11,137 bases of DNA. It comes from Euryarchaeota archaeon UBA4. GTDB taxonomy: Archaea > Thermoplasmatota > Poseidoniia > Poseidoniales > Thalassarchaeaceae. Position numbers and translations under genes: made by a program. Positions 1 through 6,957 of the stretch are shown here, one piece after another; position 1 is the stretch's first letter, and the number at the start of each line of letters is the position of its first letter. Below the pieces are notes generated by a model. That model ran no database searches. It was not told where the DNA came from and was given only the letters and a program-made list of their open reading frames with translations. The stretch is taken from the NCBI GenBank assembly GCA_002497985.1, contig DAFQ01000053.1, positions 1-11,137 of the forward strand, in the 5' to 3' direction.

Positions 1-2111
1 ATGCTACCAACATAGGCAATCTGGCAGATGAAATCATCCTCGAAGTGATAGCCACATTAGACCTAGTAGAGGGGGATACTTCTCTCGAGTGGGGCTCCAT
101 CGGGGACTCGGCGGAAAACGTTGCAGTCAACCAGACTGTTTCACTTAGCATCAATTCATCCAGTTCTGCGGAGTCATGGAGTGGCTCATCTATGACTGTG
201 ACAGTCATTGCATCTGCTCAAGGAGAGGAAGTTTCCACATTCTCATTCACAATTGAGACGGGGCACGTCCCATCCTGGAACGCTATGGCCGACCAGGCAA
301 ATCTAGAAATCGACCCGCTCGGGTCTGAAATCCAACTGACCGTAGTACAGGATGGCAACTCCCCCACGAGGGCATATGCATCGATGTTCATCACTGGGGA
401 GTCGGGTTGGCAGGTTGATGAGCCGGAGGACCTCCCTGTCCTTTCCCCGGGTGAAACAGCCCCCCTAATACTCAATATCACCCCACCCCAGGATGCCATC
501 TATGGAAGGGCGGTGGAGCTTCATCTTCGCCTAAGGGAGGGGGACTCTAGCGTTGTTTCTGAGATAGTTTTCCCACTCAGAGTTGCAGTCACACATGACT
601 TCTCCCTATCCGGGGAGGGTGATTGGTTGGTTAGCAACTCGGGAGGGCACCCCCTAGCGATGCTTGAGAACCTTGGAAATGCCCCCACAACCATCTCACT
701 GCAAGTTCTTAGCCTCCCACTTAATTGGTCTGTCTCAGGCAGAAGCGAGGTGGTGCTCGGGGTCGGCGAGATTGTTGGAGTGCCCCTGGAGTTGATTCCT
801 GATGAGGACTGGGACGGCAGTGTGAAGACAATCAGAATATTGGCTGAGGACTCAGATGGGAATCAACGTGAAATCAACCTTGACACCGAACAGGGGGAGT
901 TTTCGTGGGCCACCTCGCCAGTTATTATCTCAACTAGTGGCGATCACTCTCTACTAGGAATCCACAACTCAAACTCCGGCTCGATTGTATCCGACTCCGA
1001 TTCAGGGCTACTGAATTGGAACGAGTTGGGCGGTTGGTCATGGCCTGCCACCACGAGCGGAAGTGGGAGTGTTTCGATTTCCTCGGACTCCGAAACTGGA
1101 AATCTGCAATACAAATCGATCGTAGTGGTTCCACCGACCAGAAATGCAAATTGTATTATCTATGGGACGGTAGGTGAAATCTCTGCCAGTTGCTCGATAA
1201 ACAATGGGACGTCATCTTTCGGATACACGGTGATGCTCGTTGACGACCTAGGCAACATGATGGGGTCGCAATCAGGAACAGTTGGAGCAAATTCTACTGG
1301 AGTCGTCAACATGAGCTCTTCCGAATGGTCGCCCTCTCCAGGGAATAGGGAAATATCAATCAGATTGTTGGACTCGAGAGGGATTCTAGTAACCTCGAAC
1401 TATCAGAACTTTGAGGTCCGCAGGAGTGATTGGAACGTCGGACTGGTTCAATTGGAACTAGATGGCCAGGGTGCGAGTCAGAAGATTGAGATTTCGACAA
1501 AAAGGGATAATCATGAGTTGCTCCCAGTGGGTACCCAGTGTGCCATTTCAATTGTAGTAGAAGGGCAATACTCGTCCACTCACTTGGTTGACATGACGAC
1601 GACAAATGCACTTGCCCCTAAACCATCCATTGACAGGCCGGATGTTGATGACGACGAGGAGCTTGTAGCCACCATTAGCTGTAGCTTCCCTTGGGACCAG
1701 GATGCGGATCCTTCGGACGATGAGGCCAGAATAATACTCTCTGGTGGCGAGGACATTGAAATTGGGATTAGCGACTCAAGTACGGCAATTGCGGCGGCGG
1801 CGATTGTTATTGGGGCATCTATAGCGATATCTTGGATGATTAGTAATTACAGGGAAGGGAAAGAAATGATGGAGAAGACTCGGCTTGCAGTTGAGAAGAA
1901 GGCGAACGAGAAGAGGGCATCTATCGAAGAACGTAAGAGCCCCGATCCAGTGGCTTCATCAGAAAGATTGAGTGAGGACATGGAAGGTGGGCCGACCGAT
2001 ACCGAGTCCAAGGATACGGAAGGAGGACCGACGGAAAATACTGAATCTGTCGGACAAGCCGCTGACGACTCATTCGAGAGCCGGTTGAACAGGCTAATGG
2101 GCGACAGGTAA
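1..2111 (+). CDS. Large secreted/cell-surface beta-sandwich protein with C-terminal membrane anchor (5'-truncated)
   Basis: The frame is open to the left edge (first full codon at 3) and reads through residues typical of a beta-sandwich strand (N-x-GN-x-ADEI), so the true start lies outside the window; the GTG at 45 is only the first internal start codon. Residue numbers here count from that GTG. About 570 residues are beta-rich, Ser/Asn/Gly-rich and carry many N-x-S/T sequons, as in archaeal surface glycoproteins. The stretch around residues 205-280 (LENLGNAPTTISLQV) resembles NEW3/CARDB-like Ig-fold modules. Four ectodomain cysteines could form two disulfides. One membrane helix (about 580-600) is followed by a basic, charged, probably helical stretch (603-633) and an acidic tail with a 12-residue repeat. 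This fits a C-terminally anchored protein with its bulk outside and a roughly 85-residue tail in the cytoplasm. The ligand or partner is unknown. The next gene begins 14 nt downstream and is probably in the same operon. Confidence 0.8.
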   Translation, partial: ATNIGNLADEIILEVIATLDLVEGDTSLEWGSIGDSAENVAVNQTVSLSINSSSSAESWSGSSMTVTVIASAQGEEVSTFSFTIETGHVPSWNAMADQANLEIDPLGSEIQLTVVQDGNSPTRAYASMFITGESGWQVDEPEDLPVLSPGETAPLILNITPPQDAIYGRAVELHLRLREGDSSVVSEIVFPLRVAVTHDFSLSGEGDWLVSNSGGHPLAMLENLGNAPTTISLQVLSLPLNWSVSGRSEVVLGVGEIVGVPLELIPDEDWDGSVKTIRILAEDSDGNQREINLDTEQGEFSWATSPVIISTSGDHSLLGIHNSNSGSIVSDSDSGLLNWNELGGWSWPATTSGSGSVSISSDSETGNLQYKSIVVVPPTRNANCIIYGTVGEISASCSINNGTSSFGYTVMLVDDLGNMMGSQSGTVGANSTGVVNMSSSEWSPSPGNREISIRLLDSRGILVTSNYQNFEVRRSDWNVGLVQLELDGQGASQKIEISTKRDNHELLPVGTQCAISIVVEGQYSSTHLVDMTTTNALAPKPSIDRPDVDDDEELVATISCSFPWDQDADPSDDEARIILSGGEDIEIGISDSSTAIAAAAIVIGASIAISWMISNYREGKEMMEKTRLAVEKKANEKRASIEERKSPDPVASSERLSEDMEGGPTDTESKDTEGGPTENTESVGQAADDSFESRLNRLMGDR
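1977..2048 (+). repeat. Imperfect 36-nt tandem repeat encoding an acidic 12-residue motif
   Basis: Two adjacent in-frame 36-nt units (1977-2012 and 2013-2048) encode DMEGGPTDTESK and DTEGGPTENTES. They lie in the cytoplasmic tail of the surface protein. The nucleotide sequences have diverged while the EGGPT core is kept, so this looks like an old in-frame duplication in a flexible acidic linker. Confidence 0.6.
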
Positions 2112-2125
2112 GTTTGGGTGTCTAA

Positions 2126-2752
2126 ATGTCTAGGGCACCGCCAACACCTGCGTTCTACACTTTTGACCCCATAACACATGACTTGATTGACTTGATACCC
2201 CCGATTCAATCTTCCATGGGCGGGGATCATTCTGATCTGATTTCTATGTGCCCGCATTCAATAGACATCCAGAATCTTCGCCATGGTCAAGAGGCTCAAT
2301 ATGATCCAGCCACCATGCTATATCTCGCAAGTGGCGACTGGGAGGAAGGGGGGATGACATCAAGGCCCCTCGACTCCATGGCAACCAAAGAAAGGCTAGG
2401 CAGGTTCCCAAGTGATGACGGCAATGTTATTTCATATCTAATTTCATACACCAGGCAGAAGGGGGACATGGTGGTTTTGCACGAACTGCTGGCCAAGCTT
2501 TGTGAGGGGCTGTCCGAAGAGAACTTGGGCGAACCGGGATTCAGGGACGGTTTTGGGGGGATGAAACTACTCGGATGGATAAATGGAACGGAAGTTAAGG
2601 AGTTGAGGATTTCGATAAGATCCGGTAGATGGACTGTATTGGCCGATGAGCCATTGGATGGGGGTGTTGACTATGGTTTCAGGCACCTTCTTTCGATACT
2701 GAGGTCGGCGGAGAAGAGGGGGTGCGGAATTCTAATGAGGATGCATTCCTAG
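2126..2752 (+). CDS. Hypothetical protein, 208 aa, family not recognised
   Basis: The reading frame starts at an ATG 14 nt after the surface-protein stop, with a GGTG element about 6 nt upstream, so it is probably translated from the same transcript. No signal peptide or membrane helix is visible, so the product should be cytoplasmic. The N-terminal third is rich in Pro, Asp, His and Met without an obvious fold. The C-terminal half (about 120-205) looks like a compact alpha/beta domain: a helix around HELLAKLCEGL, strands around KLLGWINGTEVKELRISI and GRWTVLAD, and a final helix (FRHLLSILRSAEKRG). I do not recognise any catalytic motif. Its partner may be the cytoplasmic tail of the upstream protein, but only adjacency suggests that. 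The TAG stop at 2750-2752 directly abuts the stop codon of purC on the other strand. Confidence 0.75.
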   Translation: MSRAPPTPAFYTFDPITHDLIDLIPPIQSSMGGDHSDLISMCPHSIDIQNLRHGQEAQYDPATMLYLASGDWEEGGMTSRPLDSMATKERLGRFPSDDGNVISYLISYTRQKGDMVVLHELLAKLCEGLSEENLGEPGFRDGFGGMKLLGWINGTEVKELRISIRSGRWTVLADEPLDGGVDYGFRHLLSILRSAEKRGCGILMRMHS

Positions 2753-3664
2753 CTAAAACGGCATTCCAGTCAATCTCTCGAACATCTCTGAATACAAATT
2801 GGCTGTTCTGGAGATTATTTCGACGGGGAGCGGTGGAATGGGCGGTTCGGTCGCGCCGGATTTCCTGGCCTGGTAGAGTTCCGTGTGGTGTCCAGTACCA
2901 AGGTAATACTCCCGGACAAATTCCTTTGATAGGGAGACTATCTGTCCCTTCTCGTAGGTTTCTGCATCCCACCAACGATCCTCGTCAAGCGTCCCAAATG
3001 AGTCGACAAGCACTGGTTTCCTACCAGCGCCCAGCGCAAACTCCTTCTTGCCATCGACATGAATTAGACCCCTGGCAGAAGCCTCCCTCTCAATTATCTC
3101 GTCTATTGCCAAGACGCAGTCCAATATTGCATCAAACTCTTCATCGGTCAAGTTAGAAATTTCTAGTGCCTCCTGCCTGTCAAGTAATCTGTCGAACTTC
3201 TCAAATTTGGTTGAAACCTCCAAATAAGGACGAGGTAGTTTCACGCCCATTTCAAGGGAACGTCCCGGCTCAAAGCCAAATTCCTCTGATCCTACGTCGC
3301 CCCTCTCATATCTCCTCCATCCGGAGCCAGCAAGGTGGTGCCTGCAGATTACCTCCAATGGAACAAAGACATTTTCCATATCTCTCGGAATTGCTCCGGG
3401 CTCTTTTATGACTTCGAATTTCCTAGCGAGGCACCTATCCGGAGCATTCATCTCGATTAGGTGGGTTTCACAAATCCCCTCCTGCTCAACCAAATTGAAC
3501 CAATGACAGGTAGTTCTGTTGAGGCTCTCGCCCTTTCTTGGAACCAAGCTAGGAATTATCTGATCAAAAACGCTAATCTGGTCTGTGTACCTGAACTCAA
3601 TCACCTCAGGGTCATCAGTACTCCATACCTGCTTAACCTTGCCCTGATACATCATCTCTGCCAT
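2753..3664 (-). CDS. purC: Phosphoribosylaminoimidazole-succinocarboxamide synthase (SAICAR synthase)
   Basis: PurC catalyses the ATP-dependent joining of CAIR and L-aspartate to give SAICAR in de novo purine synthesis in the cytoplasm. Family landmarks appear in order: the N-terminal nucleotide-binding strand (MYQGKVKQVW), SVFDQIIPSLVPRKGESLN, the segment RCLARKFEVIKEPGAIPRD followed by VPLEVICRHHLAGSGWRRY, a TKFEKFDR motif in the place of the usual TKAE-x-x-HD, LIHVDGKKEFAL and VDSFGTLDEDRWW. The frame extends to an ATG at 3697 (314 aa, 13 nt after the upstream stop). I prefer the ATG at 3664 (303 aa) because family members usually begin just before Y-x-GK and GAAGG lies 5 nt upstream of it; this choice is uncertain. 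The length matches the longer, yeast Ade1-like class. It follows the solute-binding protein gene on the same strand and is probably co-transcribed, although the functions are unrelated. Its stop abuts that of the convergent hypothetical gene. Confidence 0.93.
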   Translation of the reverse strand: MAEMMYQGKVKQVWSTDDPEVIEFRYTDQISVFDQIIPSLVPRKGESLNRTTCHWFNLVEQEGICETHLIEMNAPDRCLARKFEVIKEPGAIPRDMENVFVPLEVICRHHLAGSGWRRYERGDVGSEEFGFEPGRSLEMGVKLPRPYLEVSTKFEKFDRLLDRQEALEISNLTDEEFDAILDCVLAIDEIIEREASARGLIHVDGKKEFALGAGRKPVLVDSFGTLDEDRWWDAETYEKGQIVSLSKEFVREYYLGTGHHTELYQARKSGATEPPIPPLPVEIISRTANLYSEMFERLTGMPF

Positions 3665-3710
3665 AGCACCCTTCGGCAGTAGTACGCCGATGAACATTAC
3701 TGACGTGTCT

Positions 3711-4688
3711 TCAGTCTTTCCTGACCGCTTCTCTAACTATGAAAATCGCGAGAATGAAAATCGCAATTATTCTCAAATCGAAATTTGATTCGCCAACTTG
3801 AGAGTCACGGGGGCCGAACAAATCGGCGACATTGGAAATTTCGGGAGACTCGGAGGATGAGACTATCACAGTCCCACCGACATGATATGGGGAGGATGAA
3901 ATGAATCCACCTGGAATCATGTCTGCCGTCACAGAAGCCATTGCAATGTCACAAAGGTCGGATTGAGTTAGGTCGCTGAGCACATTATCGAATACTCCAC
4001 TTTCGTGCCTATAGAGAGTCAGTTGGACCTCATAGTGGCTTGCTATACTGTTTGTAATCATCTCAGCCATATCGACCTCGAATCCAATCAATTCGCCATT
4101 ATCATCAATCCTGGTCATTGAGGACTCTTGATCCAACATGCAGACTCCCATGTCAGTATCCTCATACAGTATCCTGTGTAATGTGCCGCCCTCTGTTGGT
4201 GTGGGCCAAGCATCCTCATACATCTCAAAATTTGAGGATTGTAACTGAGGCAGGTCCGCGAACCAGAGTTGGTGTGTCGAGAATGCCGTGCCCCTCTGAA
4301 ATATGTCCGCTAGCGCAGAATTAACTGCGTACCTTAGCTCATCATTTCCGCTTTCCTGGGAACTGTCAGATCTAATCATGGCTACGAAATAATCCGAGAT
4401 ATCAAACATGTCGAGTACGGAAATTGTGGACCACTGCGCAATCATCTCGGAATCGGTCAGTAAATGGTGTGGGCCAATAACATAGTCAACATCCCCATCT
4501 CTGAGTGCCCTCATGGCGAAGGGGACATTCTCGTACTCAACCTCCTCTAGTTCGGAATTTTGCGCTACGAAATGTGAAGAGTCCTCTCCAGCAATAGTGC
4601 CTATTGAATAAACCGACTCCCCTGATGCCAGAACCCATGAAGAGGATATCAGGATCGGGACGATTAGAACGGCGGCAACCCCCCTCAT
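3711..4688 (-). CDS. Membrane-anchored family-3 solute-binding protein with apparently permuted halves
   Basis: This is the likely extracellular receptor for the ABC importer encoded divergently. Residues 1-23 form a signal peptide. Residues about 27-146 match the second half of a canonical SBP_bac_3 protein: YSIGTIAGEDSS like KVGVQAGTTS, EYENVPFAMRALRDGDVDYV like YDNYDEALQDLKNGRVDAVV, and DELRYAVNSALADIF then LWF like the final helices. After a linker (147-165), residues about 166-293 match the first half: GTLHRI, DDNGELIGFEVDMAEMI, FDNVLSDLTQSDLCDIAMASVT, SSPYHVGGTVIVSS and ISNVADLFG. A C-terminal helix (about 304-319) with a short basic tail anchors it in the membrane. The total length suits one binding domain, not two. 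The Arg usually found in T-x-E-R (alpha-carboxylate contact) and the Asp after VDAVVG (alpha-amino contact) appear replaced, so the ligand may not be a standard amino acid. No strong ribosome-binding site precedes the ATG, so the transcript may be leaderless. purC follows after a 13- or 46-nt gap. Confidence 0.82.
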   Translation of the reverse strand: MRGVAAVLIVPILISSSWVLASGESVYSIGTIAGEDSSHFVAQNSELEEVEYENVPFAMRALRDGDVDYVIGPHHLLTDSEMIAQWSTISVLDMFDISDYFVAMIRSDSSQESGNDELRYAVNSALADIFQRGTAFSTHQLWFADLPQLQSSNFEMYEDAWPTPTEGGTLHRILYEDTDMGVCMLDQESSMTRIDDNGELIGFEVDMAEMITNSIASHYEVQLTLYRHESGVFDNVLSDLTQSDLCDIAMASVTADMIPGGFISSSPYHVGGTVIVSSSESPEISNVADLFGPRDSQVGESNFDLRIIAIFILAIFIVREAVRKD

Positions 4689-4773
4689 GAGCGCATCAAG
4701 GAGCGTTTTGACTTAGAATTGGCGGTCCGCCTAGACTATATCCAAGGAAGAATGCCAGACATCAGGGCTCGCC
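4689..4773. promoter_or_regulatory. Divergent promoter region of the importer genes
   Basis: This 85-nt gap must hold the promoters of both the binding-protein gene (leftward) and the permease-ATPase operon (rightward). A TATA-like ACTATATC (4735-4742) lies about 36 nt before the permease ATG. For the leftward gene only a weak AATTCTAAG-like element lies about 26 nt before its ATG, which would fit a leaderless transcript. A GC-rich palindrome at 4721-4731 sits between the two. The promoter boxes are read by eye and are weak. Confidence 0.45.
4721..4731. promoter_or_regulatory. Palindrome GGCGGTCCGCC, candidate operator
   Basis: This is a perfect 5+1+5 inverted repeat (GGCGG-T-CCGCC) in the gap between the divergent binding-protein and permease genes, just upstream of the rightward TATA-like element. 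Its position would let one bound regulator act on both transcripts. The arms are short, and no regulator gene is adjacent. Confidence 0.3.
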
Positions 4774-6957
4774 ATGCATGAAGCGGAATCCGGACTTCCC
4801 AAGGCAGCAGAGGGACAAGGCGTGGCCAGAGTTGTCGCCATTACTGCGGTGATTCTTCTCGTGGCTGGCTCAACCCCCGGGCAAGCGAGTGGATTCACGA
4901 GTGGTTGGGAAGTTGTTGAAAGCGGAACCTCAGAGGACCTTCTCACGGCTGCCAATTTTGGTGGCCAAGTATGGGCATTTGGTACAGGTGGAGTAATTCT
5001 CAATAGTATTGACAACGGGATTTCCTGGGAAAATACAGATTCGCCAACGACGTCTGACATACGCTACTCGGACTCTGATTTTGGATCTCTAATTATTTCT
5101 GGGGATTCTGGATTGGTGCTTCTGAAGAGCGGTGTTGATGCAGAATGGACGGACATCTCCCTTCCCGGGGATTCGCAAGTAAATGGGATATCCCTGACTG
5201 GGGGCCAGAGCGCCATAGCTGTAGGCAATAATGGAACTATTTGGGAGCTGGAGGAAGGAGAATGGACTGAGATTAGTCTATCTATCGAAAGTGACCTATT
5301 GGGGGTTTCATTTATTGATGAGAACCTGGGGATTGTGGTTGGCTCCGATGGAACCATTCTTTTTTCCGATGACGGGGGTGAGAACTGGGAATATAGAGAG
5401 GCTCCCGAGGGAGCAAGCGATTCGAATATTGTATCTGTTGAATTCTACAGCTCCACTCGGATATACGCCATAACAGATGATGGCAGTATCCTGATATCGA
5501 TGAGTAATGTAGTAACTGGTACCGATGTTGGATATGTGTGGACACTGGTGGAGTTCGAAAGGCACTACCCCCCCGGAACCAATGAATATATTCTTGGTCC
5601 CGAAAACCTGGATGTCGAATTGACTTCAGTAGAAGTTGTTTCGACCTCGAAGTTACTGATGACAGGGGCCGGAGGTTACCTCTCAATGAGCATTAACGGT
5701 GGGACCATTGTTTCGCAGCAGATCAATCCACTTGGTAACGAAACCAGTTTCAATGGCATTGTTATGGTGACAGGGTTCACTGGAATAGCAATTGGGGATG
5801 GGGGGTCCATCCTATGGACCGATAATGCGGGTGCAGATGACCAGGTCGGTTTCGTGGTTCCCGAATATGGAAACTTCGGAGTCTTCGTAGACGAGACGAA
5901 GGAAATGTTCCTTTCCGGATTCATTGCGACATTGAAGATAGTCGCATTTGGAATTGTTCTCGGTTTCTTCCTAGGAGTTACCCTGGCTATGTGCAAAACC
6001 TCTCCAACATCTCTCAGGTACATTGTGGAGCGTTATGAACCTCGAAATGTCAGGATAGTAGGAATACCCATCCTAGGGGCAGGGATTTTCCAGATATACT
6101 CGGCCATTCCCGGAACTACTGATCTAGGATTGCAGGGTATTGAGTACATTTTCCTACCCGTCGGTGCGCCAGAATCATTCCTGAGGATTCTACTTGGGAT
6201 TGCTCTGACATTCGTGGGTTTACTATTCCTGAGCAATGACGGCGAGTTCGCCAAAATAAGAATTAAGTCAATCTCATTGAATCCTTGGAGAGTGAGGCCT
6301 CTAAACACTATAGCGACCGTATACACGGACTTCTTCCGCAATACTCCCTTAATTGTTCAATTCTTGTTTATTCACTTTGGAGTTAGGCTAGGGGCACTTA
6401 TTCAAGGGCCGGGTCTGGACATCTTTAGCTTCGAGAATTTAGAGGGTAACCACAATTTCCTAACGGATATATTCGCTAGATACGATTATTCTGAATCTAA
6501 TTATGGAACACTAGTTGGGGGGGTGCTGTACGATTCTGCATTCATCAGTGCGATCTGTGCCCTTGGTTTCAATTCCGGCGCATACCAGTGTGAAACCATT
6601 AGGGGCGCAATTCAGGCAATTCCTTCTGCACAGATGGAAGCGGGAAGAAGCATTGGCTTGACCTACCTTCAAACCATGCGACGAGTAATAATGCCCCAAG
6701 CAATTAGGATATGCATACCTCCGATGGGGAATGAAATGGTCAACTTGGTTCTAAACTCATCCCTAGCGATGATTATTGGATATGCAGAACTCACACGACA
6801 GGGGAAGTTGATTGTTGCAAGTACCTTCCAATACGCATACGCCTGGGGAATGGTGCTGATATCCTACTTCGTAGTAACATGGACTCTCGCACTTTTCCTA
6901 AGGTGGATGGAAGAAAAAACCAGAATCCCGGGACTGGGGATGACAGGGGGTAACTGA
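4774..6957 (+). CDS. Amino-acid-type ABC permease with N-terminal extracellular beta-propeller fusion
   Basis: This 727-aa protein joins two modules. Residues 17-39 form a signal peptide or membrane helix. Residues about 45-358 contain seven repeats of the YCF48/BNR kind (G-x-x-G-x-I, often followed by S-x-x-G-x-x-W), at about 69, 109, 149, 189, 232, 297 and 339, predicting a seven-bladed propeller; the clearest blade reads GSDGTILFSDDGGENW. Residues about 378-715 are a polar amino acid permease of the GlnP/HisM class: first helix 382-406, the motif YTDFFRNTPLIVQFLFIHFGV (split here at 517-526 and 527-537), the EAA loop contacting the ATPase (EAGRSIGLTYLQTMRRV, 622-638) followed by MPQAIR, and final helices at about 655-672 and 688-709. 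Between the first helix and the FRNTP motif there are about 100 extra residues with two hydrophobic segments (427-446, 468-487), as in long AapQ/BztB-like permeases. The reading frame is continuous from propeller to permease. The ATG is chosen because a stop lies in frame at 4732 with no better start between. The ATPase gene follows with no gap. Confidence 0.9.
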   Translation: MHEAESGLPKAAEGQGVARVVAITAVILLVAGSTPGQASGFTSGWEVVESGTSEDLLTAANFGGQVWAFGTGGVILNSIDNGISWENTDSPTTSDIRYSDSDFGSLIISGDSGLVLLKSGVDAEWTDISLPGDSQVNGISLTGGQSAIAVGNNGTIWELEEGEWTEISLSIESDLLGVSFIDENLGIVVGSDGTILFSDDGGENWEYREAPEGASDSNIVSVEFYSSTRIYAITDDGSILISMSNVVTGTDVGYVWTLVEFERHYPPGTNEYILGPENLDVELTSVEVVSTSKLLMTGAGGYLSMSINGGTIVSQQINPLGNETSFNGIVMVTGFTGIAIGDGGSILWTDNAGADDQVGFVVPEYGNFGVFVDETKEMFLSGFIATLKIVAFGIVLGFFLGVTLAMCKTSPTSLRYIVERYEPRNVRIVGIPILGAGIFQIYSAIPGTTDLGLQGIEYIFLPVGAPESFLRILLGIALTFVGLLFLSNDGEFAKIRIKSISLNPWRVRPLNTIATVYTDFFRNTPLIVQFLFIHFGVRLGALIQGPGLDIFSFENLEGNHNFLTDIFARYDYSESNYGTLVGGVLYDSAFISAICALGFNSGAYQCETIRGAIQAIPSAQMEAGRSIGLTYLQTMRRVIMPQAIRICIPPMGNEMVNLVLNSSLAMIIGYAELTRQGKLIVASTFQYAYAWGMVLISYFVVTWTLALFLRWMEEKTRIPGLGMTGGN

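Noticed and set aside
2722..3156. 144-codon plus-strand reading frame opposite purC
   Set aside because: It lies entirely antisense to a well-recognised enzyme gene apart from a short overlap with the preceding gene, has a composition unlike a folded protein, and shows no motif.
5401..5414. Perfect short inverted repeat GCTCCC-GA-GGGAGC
   Set aside because: It is inside the propeller coding sequence, encodes ordinary residues (APEGA), and has no associated T-run or gene boundary.
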